Of a DNA stretch of 64,000 nucleotides, positions 1 to 7,025 are shown piece by piece. A program made the translations under genes and the position numbers. This stretch comes from Pseudomonas ovata (GTDB lineage Bacteria; Pseudomonadota; Gammaproteobacteria; Pseudomonadales; Pseudomonadaceae): the NCBI RefSeq assembly GCF_003131185.1, contig NZ_QFFU01000021.1:1-64000 (forward strand), written 5' to 3'. Position 1 is the first letter of the stretch. The number at the start of each line of letters is the position of its first letter. A model generated the notes under the pieces. That model saw only the letters and a list, made by a program, of their open reading frames with translations, had not been told where the DNA came from and did not search any database.

Positions 1-99
1 CAGCCGCAAGAGCATGTTGCCATTCGTTACCGCGACATTATCTGGACGCACCATACGGCAGGCACGACCGGGTATGCGTCATGGAGTGCCGAGTCATGA
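1..99 (+). CDS. hcp: Hcp (T6SS tube protein), 3' end only
   Basis: These 99 bases are the last 32 codons and stop of an hcp gene cut by the left edge of the window. They match the end of the complete hcp at 1595-2080 base for base as far as I could read. Hcp forms the hexameric rings of the type VI secretion tube and carries small effectors in its lumen. The stop overlaps the start of the next gene as ATGA, the same arrangement as in the second module. Only the C-terminal beta strands are visible, so nothing can be said about the missing 5' part. Confidence 0.9.
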   Translation, partial: QPQEHVAIRYRDIIWTHHTAGTTGYASWSAES

Positions 100-818
100 C
101 GCTGCTGGAGAAGAAGCCTGCGGCGGGCGGGCATGGGCTGGCGGAGGTCGAGCAGGCGGCGATTTCGCTGCAAGGGCAAGCGTGTACGTTATCGGCGCGG
201 CATATTCAGGATGGGATGTTGCGGCTGCAGTTTAATCGGGAGATTGCTTGTTTTGCACAAGGGATTTTAGAGGATGTAAAGGCCGAACTAAAAGATGCCC
301 AAGAGGGTTTGGATGCGATCACAGCAGAAATCAAGAGACTCTCCATCCAATCATTTGAAGTAGGTAAAAAAGTCGTAGGCGTCGCAGCTGGCACCGCACA
401 GATTGCCACAGGGGCCGGTGTTTGTACGGGATCCGGAGGAACACTTTGCTTGTTTTTCGGCCTTCCCCTTGTTTCTCATGGAATCAATAACATTTATGAA
501 AATGGCCATAATCTAATTGGAAACCGCACGGACACAGAGGGATGGGTACGCAAACAATACCAGGGGCTTTCTGTGTGGCTTGGCGGTACAGAATATGAAG
601 GAAACATGATCTATGGCGCGGCTGACTTGGGATTGTCTTTTTACGGATTAGTCCGACTTATAAAAAAACCTGACGCTTGGCGGCTCTGGCGATATACAGA
701 GAACGACAAAGTCAGAGCGTATAAAAACGCATCAAAATATGCACTCGGCCTTGAAGCTGCAGGCGACGCAATAACGTCAGGCAGTATGTATCAGGAGCGA
801 AAAGAGAAAAATGAATGA
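96..818 (+). CDS. DUF4225-type putative T6SS effector, copy 1
   Basis: This 240-residue protein starts at the ATG that overlaps the hcp stop (ATGA). An in-frame ATG lies 15 bases upstream, but the coupled start fits better. Residues 1-85 look helical. Residues 92-128 are a Gly/Ala-rich hydrophobic stretch with two Cys (C110, C118), followed by HGINNIYENG, which I recognise from DUF4225 proteins of Pseudomonas. A second hydrophobic stretch spans about 171-189. Residues 1-220 differ from copy 2 at only four positions, while the last 20 are mostly different. Translational coupling to hcp and overlap with a small membrane-protein gene suggest an Hcp-delivered toxin followed by its immunity gene. 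The activity of DUF4225 is not known to me; a membrane target is an inference. Confidence 0.8.
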   Translation: MTLLEKKPAAGGHGLAEVEQAAISLQGQACTLSARHIQDGMLRLQFNREIACFAQGILEDVKAELKDAQEGLDAITAEIKRLSIQSFEVGKKVVGVAAGTAQIATGAGVCTGSGGTLCLFFGLPLVSHGINNIYENGHNLIGNRTDTEGWVRKQYQGLSVWLGGTEYEGNMIYGAADLGLSFYGLVRLIKKPDAWRLWRYTENDKVRAYKNASKYALGLEAAGDAITSGSMYQERKEKNE

Positions 819-1209
819 ATTATTCAGCTACACCATCCTAACCTTAATTGCAATCACCATTTACCAACCGGCCCGCTGGGCAAAATTTGCATGTTCAGGA
901 AGAGGCTTCACAAAGACGAGATTCTGGGTTTGGACAGCTTACAACTTTTACTTCATGTGCTTTCATATGTACTTTGTGGAAAAGAGTCACATCCCTTTTT
1001 ATGGCCCTATGGAAAATTACCTCTTGGGCTGGCTATCCGTAGCGATGATATGCCTACATATTTCTGCCATCCCTACGGAGTGGAAAAGGAGACCTGGGCG
1101 CTCACGAAAAATCTTCGACCCAAAAATCCGCAAACACAAACTGACCTTTGATCGTTATCGACTGGCACAGCCAAGAAAGTCCATCCTTTCTTTCTGGAGA
1201 CGATCATGA
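811..1209 (+). CDS. Small membrane protein, putative immunity 1
   Basis: A 132-residue protein that overlaps the effector end by 8 bases (ATGAATGA). Three hydrophobic segments lie near residues 5-22, 38-55 and 68-88, followed by a strongly basic cytoplasmic-type tail. It shares the pattern A-R/H-W-x-K-F-A-x-S-G-R/K-G-F after the first segment with its paralogues. The last 31 residues, beginning FDPKIRKHK, match immunity 2 except at two positions, whereas the N-terminal two thirds diverge. Position directly behind a T6SS effector, overlap and membrane topology make it the likely cognate immunity protein; this is inference from context. Codon use is AT-richer than that of hcp. Confidence 0.75.
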   Translation: MNELFSYTILTLIAITIYQPARWAKFACSGRGFTKTRFWVWTAYNFYFMCFHMYFVEKSHIPFYGPMENYLLGWLSVAMICLHISAIPTEWKRRPGRSRKIFDPKIRKHKLTFDRYRLAQPRKSILSFWRRS

Positions 1210-1238
1210 ACACCACACTGCTCGCCCTGCTGGTTTAG
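1206..1238 (+). pseudogene. Remnant of immunity 3 start
   Basis: Ten codons beginning MNTTLLALLV and then TAG, overlapping the previous stop as ATGA. It corresponds to the first codons of the intact gene at 3178-3555 (MNNTLLALLV), which sits at the same place in module 2. The rest of the gene is missing, so this is what is left of the module 1 counterpart after a deletion or recombination. Confidence 0.75.
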
Positions 1239-1260
1239 GCGTAGAACATAGTGAATCACC

Positions 1261-1360
1261 TATAACACTTATGCCGGATCACTTCATATGTACTTCCTGG
1301 AAAAGGGCCACATCCCTTTCTACGGTTCCATGGACAGATTCCCTCTGGGCTGGCTATCCG
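1261..1360 (+). pseudogene. Internal fragment of an immunity 2-like gene
   Basis: These 100 bases match 2912-3011, the middle of immunity 2, at about 97 positions by my count. The fragment codes for the second membrane segment region (SLHMYFLEKGHIPFYGS) and ends abruptly at GWLS, after which unrelated sequence follows. It has no start of its own and does not rejoin the paralogue. It is more similar to immunity 2 than to the adjacent immunity 1, which points to a lost extra copy or to recombination between modules. Confidence 0.8.
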
Positions 1361-1594
1361 ATGACTGGTTTACAGCCGTGGCCTATGTACCATTCCTACT
1401 GGCCTCATCGCGGGCAGAGCCCCCTCCCACATCAGCTCGGTGCCTGCGGTGCGATAGCACTGTGTCGTGTCGGGCCGTTCATGATTCTGAGCCGATGAGC
1501 AATAGCCATCGGCAGCGTTCATTTCGGACGCGTCCTACATATCGCCGGGAAGCTCGAAAATAGACTGGCCCTCCATTTATCAAGGAGGACCGTC
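1361..1594. other. Inter-module spacer with REP-like piece
   Basis: No gene is seen here. Around 1403-1432 the sequence GCGGGCAGAGCCCCCTCCCA resembles the outer arm of pseudomonad palindromic repeats and a similar string near 62457-62474. The rest, to the hcp start, carries the presumed hcp leader; the ribosome binding site AAGGAGG lies at about 1583-1589. I could not identify a convincing promoter. Confidence 0.5.
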
Positions 1595-2080
1595 ATGGCG
1601 AACTGCGGCTATATGACCATCAAGGGCGAGAAACAGGGCCTGATTTCGGCGGGGTGTTCGACGCCGGTCTCGATGGGCAGTAAATGCCAGACCGGGCACA
1701 GCGACGAGATCATGGTGCTGTCGTTCGCGCACAACGTGGCCAATATCGACAACGCCCGGCACGCCACCCACCGCCCGGTGTTCATCACCAAGCATGTCGA
1801 CAAGTCTTCGCCCTTGCTGAGCCAGGCCCTGGCCAACCGTGAGCAGGTTGACTGCATCATCAATTTCTACCGCACCGCCGCATTCGGGGCGCAAGAGAAG
1901 TTCTACACCGTGGAAATCCGCGGCGGGTTGCTGACCGAACTGACCCTGGATATGCCGCATGTGCTGATGCAAGGCGATGCCCAGCCGCAAGAGCATGTTG
2001 CCATTCGTTACCGCGACATTATCTGGACGCACCATACGGCAGGCACGACCGGGTATGCGTCATGGAGTGCCGAGTCATGA
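1595..2080 (+). CDS. hcp: Hcp family T6SS tube/carrier protein
   Basis: A complete 161-residue Hcp. It opens with MANCGYMTIKGEKQGLI and has HSDEIMVLSFAH in the first third, both typical of the Hcp beta-barrel family (usual length about 160-175). A strong AAGGAGG site 6 bases before the ATG marks the start. Hcp hexamers stack into the T6SS tube and act as chaperone and carrier for effectors that fit the ring. No other T6SS structural gene (tssA-M, clpV, vgrG) is in the window, so this is an orphan hcp-effector cassette probably served by an apparatus encoded elsewhere. The gene is GC-rich like the chromosome, unlike the genes that follow. Confidence 0.93.
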   Translation: MANCGYMTIKGEKQGLISAGCSTPVSMGSKCQTGHSDEIMVLSFAHNVANIDNARHATHRPVFITKHVDKSSPLLSQALANREQVDCIINFYRTAAFGAQEKFYTVEIRGGLLTELTLDMPHVLMQGDAQPQEHVAIRYRDIIWTHHTAGTTGYASWSAES

Positions 2081-2799
2081 CGCTGCTGGAGAAGAAGCCT
2101 ACGGCGGGCGGGCATGGGCTGGCGGAGGTCGAGCAGGCGGCGATTTCGCTGCAAGGGCAAGCGTGTACGTTATCGGCGCGGCATATTCAGGATGGGATGT
2201 TGCGGCTGCAGTTTAATCGGGAGATCGCTTGTTTTGTACAAGGGATTTTAGAGGATGTAAAGGCCGAACTAAAAGATGCCCAAGAAGGTTTGGATGCGAT
2301 CACAGCAGAAATCAAGAGACTCTCCATCCAATCATTTGAGGTAGGTAAAAAAGTCGTAGGCGTCGCCGCTGGCACCGCACAGATTGCCACAGGGGCCGGT
2401 GTTTGTACGGGATCAGGAGGAACACTTTGCTTGTTTTTCGGCCTTCCCCTTGTTTCTCATGGAATCAATAACATCTATGAAAATGGCCATAATCTAATTG
2501 GAAACCGCACGGACACAGAGGGATGGGTACGCAAACAATACCAGGGGCTTTCTGTGTGGCTTGGCGGTACAGAATATGAAGGAAACATGATCTATGGCGC
2601 GGCTGACTTGGGATTGTCTTTTTACGGATTAGTCCGACTTATAAAAAAACCTGACGCTTGGCGGCTCTGGCGATATACAGAGAGCGACAAAGTCAGAGCT
2701 TATAAAAACACTTCAAAATATGCACTCGGCCTTGAGGCCATCGGTGATGGTGCAACCTTACACAGCCTGCATAAAGAAAAAACCAAACAACATGAATGA
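2077..2799 (+). CDS. DUF4225-type putative T6SS effector, copy 2
   Basis: A 240-residue paralogue of the gene at 96-818, with the same ATGA coupling to hcp. It keeps the Gly/Ala-rich hydrophobic stretch at residues 92-128 and the HGINNIYENG motif. Against copy 1 I count four differences in residues 1-220 (positions 9, 54, 203, 212) but only 7 identities in the last 20. The change at the C-terminus coincides with the change in the N-terminal part of the downstream membrane protein, suggesting that the tail contributes to recognition by immunity. No catalytic motif is recognisable. The role as a T6SS cargo is inferred from the hcp coupling. Confidence 0.8.
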   Translation: MTLLEKKPTAGGHGLAEVEQAAISLQGQACTLSARHIQDGMLRLQFNREIACFVQGILEDVKAELKDAQEGLDAITAEIKRLSIQSFEVGKKVVGVAAGTAQIATGAGVCTGSGGTLCLFFGLPLVSHGINNIYENGHNLIGNRTDTEGWVRKQYQGLSVWLGGTEYEGNMIYGAADLGLSFYGLVRLIKKPDAWRLWRYTESDKVRAYKNTSKYALGLEAIGDGATLHSLHKEKTKQHE

Positions 2800-3181
2800 A
2801 ATCATTATTATTCTGGCAATAATAGTCGTCATCTACATCCCTGCCCATTGGGCAAAGTTTGCATTTTCAGGCAAAGGCTTTTCCAACACAAAACTATGGA
2901 TCTTGATGATCTATAATATTTATGCCGGATCACTTCATATGTACTTCCTAGAAAAGGGCCACATCCCTTTCTACGGTTCCATGGACAGATTCCCTCTGGG
3001 CTGGCTATCCGCACTGATGATTTTCTTACACATTTCCGCCATTCCTACAACGTGGAAAAGAAGACCTTGGCGTCTGCGCAAACGCTTCGACCCAAAAATC
3101 CGCAAACACAAACTGACCTTTGATCGTTATCGACTGGCACAGCCGAGAAAATCCATTCTGTTTTTCTGGAAACGATCATGA
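2792..3181 (+). CDS. Small membrane protein, putative immunity 2
   Basis: 129 residues starting MNEIIIILAIIVVIYIPAHW, overlapping the effector stop by 8 bases. An upstream in-frame start exists inside the effector gene but would give a polar extension before the membrane segment, so the overlapping ATG is preferred. It has about three membrane segments and the conserved basic tail FDPKIRKHKLTFDRYR. The tail is nearly identical to immunity 1, while the first segment, loop and second segment are different. Its stop overlaps the next start (ATGA), so effector, immunity 2 and immunity 3 appear translationally coupled. Confidence 0.75.
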   Translation: MNEIIIILAIIVVIYIPAHWAKFAFSGKGFSNTKLWILMIYNIYAGSLHMYFLEKGHIPFYGSMDRFPLGWLSALMIFLHISAIPTTWKRRPWRLRKRFDPKIRKHKLTFDRYRLAQPRKSILFFWKRS

Positions 3182-3555
3182 ACAACACGCTGCTCGCTTT
3201 ATTGGTGATCGCCGTCTCGACAGTGTTCTATCTTCCGGCACACTGGACGAAATTCGCCTGGTCTGGAAGAGGCTTTACCAAAGCTCGCAACCACATCATG
3301 TTGATCTACAACATCCTCATGATCATCTACCACTCCTACCTTATAGAGTCGGGCAGGCTTTTCTCTCAGGAAAGTCTTCTGTTCCTGCCGGCAGGTTTTC
3401 TGTCGGCTGCCTTGATACTGCTTCATGGTTTGGCCATTCCTCGTGAACATAAAAATCGTCGCTGGCGCTGGCGAAATCGTTTTGATCCTAAAATCCGTCG
3501 GCATAAAAAATCCATTCATGACTACCGCCGTGAGCATCGAAAAAAGCGCGGCTGA
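3178..3555 (+). CDS. Small membrane protein, immunity-like 3
   Basis: 125 residues, coupled to the preceding gene through ATGA. It has the same plan as the other paralogues: first membrane segment, then LPAHWTKFAWSGRGF, two more hydrophobic segments, and a basic tail RFDPKIRRHKKSIHDYR. It is clearly divergent from immunity 1 and 2, including in the tail. No effector gene precedes it directly, so it may be an orphan immunity gene kept against effectors of other strains; that is inference. The start of a similar gene survives in module 1 at 1206-1238. Confidence 0.7.
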   Translation: MNNTLLALLVIAVSTVFYLPAHWTKFAWSGRGFTKARNHIMLIYNILMIIYHSYLIESGRLFSQESLLFLPAGFLSAALILLHGLAIPREHKNRRWRWRNRFDPKIRRHKKSIHDYRREHRKKRG

Positions 3556-3608
3556 ATCCCTACCCATGCAGCCCCTCTCTGACCGTCGCAATCGACCCGA
3601 CACTGCCA

Positions 3609-3953
3609 ATGACAGACTTTGACTTTTATCTTCTCTATATCACCTTATCCATCGCTCTCTACTTGCCCTCGCTGTGGTGCAAGCTGAAACGCTCTGGCAA
3701 GCGCTACAGCAAACTGGTTTGGCGCACTGTTTTCACCCACAACCTCGTCATGATGTTTGTGCATTGGACGGTCGTGAAAACCAATCATCTGGTTTTTTAC
3801 GGGTACATCGATGAACCGCTATTGCGGCTGATGTCCATGCTGTGCACTGCCTTGCATGCAACCACTTATCCCGTTTCCGAGGATGAGCGGTTCTGGCGCA
3901 AACGTTACAGGTTGAAGTTCTGGAAGAAAGGGTTTGATCCGCGGATACGCTGA
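3609..3953 (+). CDS. Small membrane protein, immunity-like 4
   Basis: 114 residues, 53 bases after the previous stop and not overlapping it. It keeps the family layout (hydrophobic start, LPSLWCKLKRSGKRYSK in place of the AHWxKFAxSGRGF motif, two further hydrophobic stretches) and ends in KKGFDPRIR, a shortened form of the shared tail. It is the most divergent member of the array and is GC-richer. Probably a second orphan immunity-like protein; no function can be read from the sequence alone. Confidence 0.65.
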   Translation: MTDFDFYLLYITLSIALYLPSLWCKLKRSGKRYSKLVWRTVFTHNLVMMFVHWTVVKTNHLVFYGYIDEPLLRLMSMLCTALHATTYPVSEDERFWRKRYRLKFWKKGFDPRIR

Positions 3954-4050
3954 GGGTCGTGTGGGGCGCACCTGGTTTTTGATACGGCGCTGTTGTGCTT
4001 TAAAGACCGTAGAGATCTGCCGCCATCAGACAGGGCGGTAGCGAGGCGCT

Positions 4051-4165
4051 ATTTTTACGACTGCTGGCGCAGCCGGTCGCGGTGGTCCGGCATTACGCCA
4101 CAGGAGCGACCAGCGGTCGCGAACGCCGCATAGCCTTTTCGCGACCGTTGGTCGCTCCTACAGAC
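4051..4165. repeat. Degenerate REP element with perfect-loop hairpin
   Basis: The gene-free stretch 3954-4223 contains a half REPIN at 4051-4082 (ACGACTGCTGGCGCAGCCGG, as inside the four complete elements) and a hairpin. The hairpin arms are 4102-4123 and 4138-4159, 22 bases each with one mismatch and a 14-base loop. It lies between the last immunity-like gene and the 3' end of the aer-like gene, and could also end transcription from either side. Confidence 0.7.
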
Positions 4166-4223
4166 CAGATGTTGGCGGCGCGCCAACGCGGCGGGTGATG
4201 ACCTGTATCGGTTCGGTACTGTC

Positions 4224-5789
4224 TTACCGACTGAACCGTTCCGCCAGGCTGTGCAGGTACTGCGCCGAGGCTTCCAGTTCGCTGCTGATGGCCGAGCCTT
4301 GTTCGGCCTGCCCGGCGCTCTGGTCGCAGAGTTGGGCGATGCGGGTGATCTGCTGGCTGATGTTTTCTGCCACGTGGCTTTGCTCTTCGGAGGCCGAGGC
4401 CATTTGCTGGCTCATGCCGGTGATGCGGGTCACGGCCTGGCTGATGCCGTCCAGGGCTTGTTGCACGGCTTCGACACTGGCGACGCTTTCCTGGGAGATT
4501 TGCCCGCCGCGGCTGGCGGTGGCCACGGCGCGGTCGGCGCCGTCGCGCAGGGAGGTGATGATTTTCTGGATTTCTTCGGTGGATGACTGGGTGCGCGAGG
4601 CCAGGCTGCGGACTTCGTCGGCGACCACGGCAAAGCCCCTGCCCTGCTCGCCGGCACGGGCGGCTTCGATGGCGGCGTTGAGGGCCAGCAGGTTGGTTTG
4701 CTGGGCAATGGAGGTGATGACGTCGACCACGCTGCCGATCGATTGGGTGGCGCTGGCCAGCTCACCGACGGCGTTGCCGATTTCAGTGACGCTATTGGCC
4801 ATGTGCCGGATCGCCAGCAGGCTTTCGTCGGCCAGGTTGCGGCCTTGCAGCGCCAGTTTGTCGGCCTCCTGGGCGGCGTGTGCGGTGTTCTGCACGTTGT
4901 GCGTTACTTCCTGGATGGTGGCAGCCATCTGGTTGATGGCGGTGGCCGACTGGTCGGTTTCGTTGCGTTGCTGGTCCAGCGAGCGGGCTTGCTGGATCGA
5001 CAGTTGCGCCGATTGCCCGGCGCGTTGCTTGACGCTTTCACCGGTGTCGACCAGACGGGTCAGTGCCGTTTGCAGGCGCGCTTCGCCGCTGAGCATGGCC
5101 AGGTCCAGTTGCGCCTGGGGGCCACGGTTGTCGCTGTAGGTCAGGGCCACCAGGGCGCTGGTAAAGGCCTTGGGGTGTTCGTCGAGGGTTTTCTGCAGGT
5201 CGCGCCGCTGGCGGATTTCGAGGTACACACCCAGGCCGAGCAGCACCACCAGCATCAGCGCCAGAAACGGGGTGTCGTCGAGCAGATAGTTGCCCGCCAC
5301 CAGTGCGATGGCGGCGAAGATCATGGGCAGTTGCCGCACCAGATGGTACGCCGCGCTGCTGGCGATCGAGACGGCCGGCTTGTCGGCGCGCAGGCGCGCG
5401 TACAACGCTTCGGCGCGGCGCACCTGATCACGGGTGGGCAGCGAGCGCACCGACTCGTAGCCGACGATGCGGCCGTTTTCATACACGGCGGTGACGTAGG
5501 CGCTGACCCAGTAGAAATCGCCGTTCTTGGAGCGGTTCTTGACCACGCCCATCCACGGTTTGCCTTGCTTGATGGTTTCCCACATGTGGGCGAATACCGA
5601 GGGCGGCATGTCCGGGTGGCGCACCAGGTTGTGCGGCTGGCCGACCAGTTCTTCGCGGGTAAAGCCGCTGATGGCGGCGAAGGCGTCGTTGCAGTAGGTG
5701 ACGTGGCTGTTCAGGTCGGTGGTGGAGATCAGCCGCTCGTGGGCAGGAAAGGTTCTTTCGTTCTGGGTGACGGGCATGTTCAAACGCAT
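4224..5789 (-). CDS. aer: Aer-type PAS chemoreceptor
   Basis: 521 residues when started at the ATG at 5789, which has TGAGG 9 bases upstream; further upstream and downstream ATGs (5804, 5777) are possible. The N-terminal PAS domain (about residues 10-115) carries STTDLNSHVTYCNDAF and NLVRHPDMP, hallmarks of FAD-binding Aer aerotaxis sensors. A membrane hairpin lies near residues 150-195. The C-terminal half is an MCP signalling domain with the tip AIEAARAGEQGRGFAVVADE. The length equals that of Pseudomonas Aer as I recall it. It should sense cellular redox or oxygen state and control CheA. No che genes are nearby, as is usual for dispersed receptors. Confidence 0.9.
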   Translation of the reverse strand: MRLNMPVTQNERTFPAHERLISTTDLNSHVTYCNDAFAAISGFTREELVGQPHNLVRHPDMPPSVFAHMWETIKQGKPWMGVVKNRSKNGDFYWVSAYVTAVYENGRIVGYESVRSLPTRDQVRRAEALYARLRADKPAVSIASSAAYHLVRQLPMIFAAIALVAGNYLLDDTPFLALMLVVLLGLGVYLEIRQRRDLQKTLDEHPKAFTSALVALTYSDNRGPQAQLDLAMLSGEARLQTALTRLVDTGESVKQRAGQSAQLSIQQARSLDQQRNETDQSATAINQMAATIQEVTHNVQNTAHAAQEADKLALQGRNLADESLLAIRHMANSVTEIGNAVGELASATQSIGSVVDVITSIAQQTNLLALNAAIEAARAGEQGRGFAVVADEVRSLASRTQSSTEEIQKIITSLRDGADRAVATASRGGQISQESVASVEAVQQALDGISQAVTRITGMSQQMASASEEQSHVAENISQQITRIAQLCDQSAGQAEQGSAISSELEASAQYLHSLAERFSR

Positions 5790-6240
5790 CGACTGCAACC
5801 TCATCCTGATGGAACTGCAAGTGTCCGGGCACGCTTGAAGGTTTAGCACACCGGGCACGGTTGTGAGCGACGCCTTACATGGCTCTTTCTAATAAAACGC
5901 GGGTTATCACCGGGCTGTATCTGAGGGCAAGCGTAGCGAAGAACCTGCGGCAAGCAAGTCGTGGTTGTGGGGGTGGCACAGCGGCATCATTGGGCAAGCG
6001 AGAGGGCGATGCAAGCGGATTCTCGGGCCTTTTCTAAAAGTTCCCTAAAGATGAAAATTTTTTACATTTGAGAATCCGATCAAGTTTTTCACGCTGCCCG
6101 TGACGTCGCATTCAGGCAGAGCACACGTGTGCCTCTACGGGTGTCCTGAACACGCCTGGCGCAGATCCGCAGGCGACAGATCCGGCGTCATTGAGGCACA
6201 CTGACCGCCTTCTCTGCGCAACCGATCAAGGCCTTTTCCG
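5790..6240. other. Gene-free spacer
   Basis: This stretch separates two divergent genes and should hold both promoters. An AT-rich run lies at about 6031-6075. I see no convincing sigma-28, sigma-54 or sigma-70 element, no repeat and no small gene. Confidence 0.4.
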
Positions 6241-6828
6241 ATGTTCATGCCGCCCTTCAGATTCGCACTGCTGGTCCTGTTGCTGAGCGCACCTCTGGCA
6301 CCTGCCACCGTGCAGGCCGACACGCGCGCCAAGCTTGCCCAGGCGGCAGCGGCCAGCCTGCAAGTGTCGCTGCTGGGCGGCAAGCTGGCCTTTACCCTGC
6401 CGGCCGGCTATGTGAAGGACGAGATGCCGGAAGTCGATGCCAAGGCGCGGGCCGAAGGCGTGAGCGGTGCGATGTATACCCAGCAGGCCGAGAAGCGCGT
6501 GCTGATCGTCACTGAAACGCCGATTCCCGTCGGGGTCGAGGCCAGCGACGATGACGCCCAGGTACTCGACGAGCTGTCGGCGGCTGCGCTCACCCAGCAG
6601 GGCAGCAGCTATCAGGATGTGCAGCGCCTGGGCGAACAGCGCCTGACCAAGAAGAACGGTCTGGGCGTGCGCCAGCTGGATGCGTCGGCCACCCTCGGCG
6701 GCGCCAATGTGCTGAGCACCACCCTGCTCGCCGCCTCGGGCAAGCGCTCAGCGGTATTGAATGTGATTTCCAGCGCCAGGGACCCCAAGGCCCACGAGGC
6801 CGCCGTAAAGGCCATCATCGGTCGGTAA
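6241..6828 (+). CDS. Exported protein of unknown function
   Basis: 195 residues with a signal peptide at residues 1-26 (hydrophobic core ALLVLLLSAPLAPA, likely cut after VQA). A second ATG 6 bases downstream is also possible. The mature part has an N-terminal LGGKLAFTLPAGYVKDEMP stretch and alternating beta-like segments, without cysteines or recognisable motifs. I do not recognise the family. It is probably periplasmic. It stands alone, with a terminator-like hairpin about 120 bases downstream. Confidence 0.75.
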   Translation: MFMPPFRFALLVLLLSAPLAPATVQADTRAKLAQAAAASLQVSLLGGKLAFTLPAGYVKDEMPEVDAKARAEGVSGAMYTQQAEKRVLIVTETPIPVGVEASDDDAQVLDELSAAALTQQGSSYQDVQRLGEQRLTKKNGLGVRQLDASATLGGANVLSTTLLAASGKRSAVLNVISSARDPKAHEAAVKAIIGR

Positions 6829-6946
6829 CTCCTGTTTCAGAGCTGTTTTCAAGCCAGAACAGGTGAACAATTGATGAATTTGTGTCGCCGGGACCGGCGT
6901 CTGGTCTGATAGTTCCACAATAATGGCCTTGTGATCTTCCCCTGGT

Positions 6947-6990
6947 CTTGACCACAGGTGAAACTGCCTCTGTCGGTCAAGCAGTCTTTT
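6947..6990 (+). terminator. Terminator-like hairpin before the diguanylate cyclase
   Basis: CTTGACC (6947-6953) pairs with GGTCAAG (6975-6981), with further CAG/CTG pairing inside, and is followed after four bases by a run of five T. It lies 118 bases after the stop of the exported protein and 36 bases before the diguanylate cyclase start, so it could be a terminator of the first gene or an attenuator of the second. Confidence 0.45.
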
Positions 6991-7025
6991 TCTGACCGGG
7001 CAGTACGAAGCATCCGGTAGGCATT

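Noticed and set aside
1239..1563. The frames across the inter-module scar as real small genes
   Set aside because: They begin inside immunity gene fragments and run into unrelated and repeat-like sequence without a ribosome binding site.
2771..2791. A-rich stretch before immunity 2 as an Hfq/Crc target
   Set aside because: It lies inside the effector coding region and does not show the repeated AAnAAnAA pattern clearly enough.
4195..5846. Long open frames on the plus strand opposite the Aer-type receptor gene
   Set aside because: They are mirror frames of a GC-rich gene; their translations are low in complexity and have no domain, whereas the minus strand gives a complete PAS-MCP protein.
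6031..6080. Sigma-28 promoter before the receptor or exported protein
   Set aside because: A TAAAG-like box and a CCGATCAA string exist, but the spacing is about 25 bases instead of about 15.
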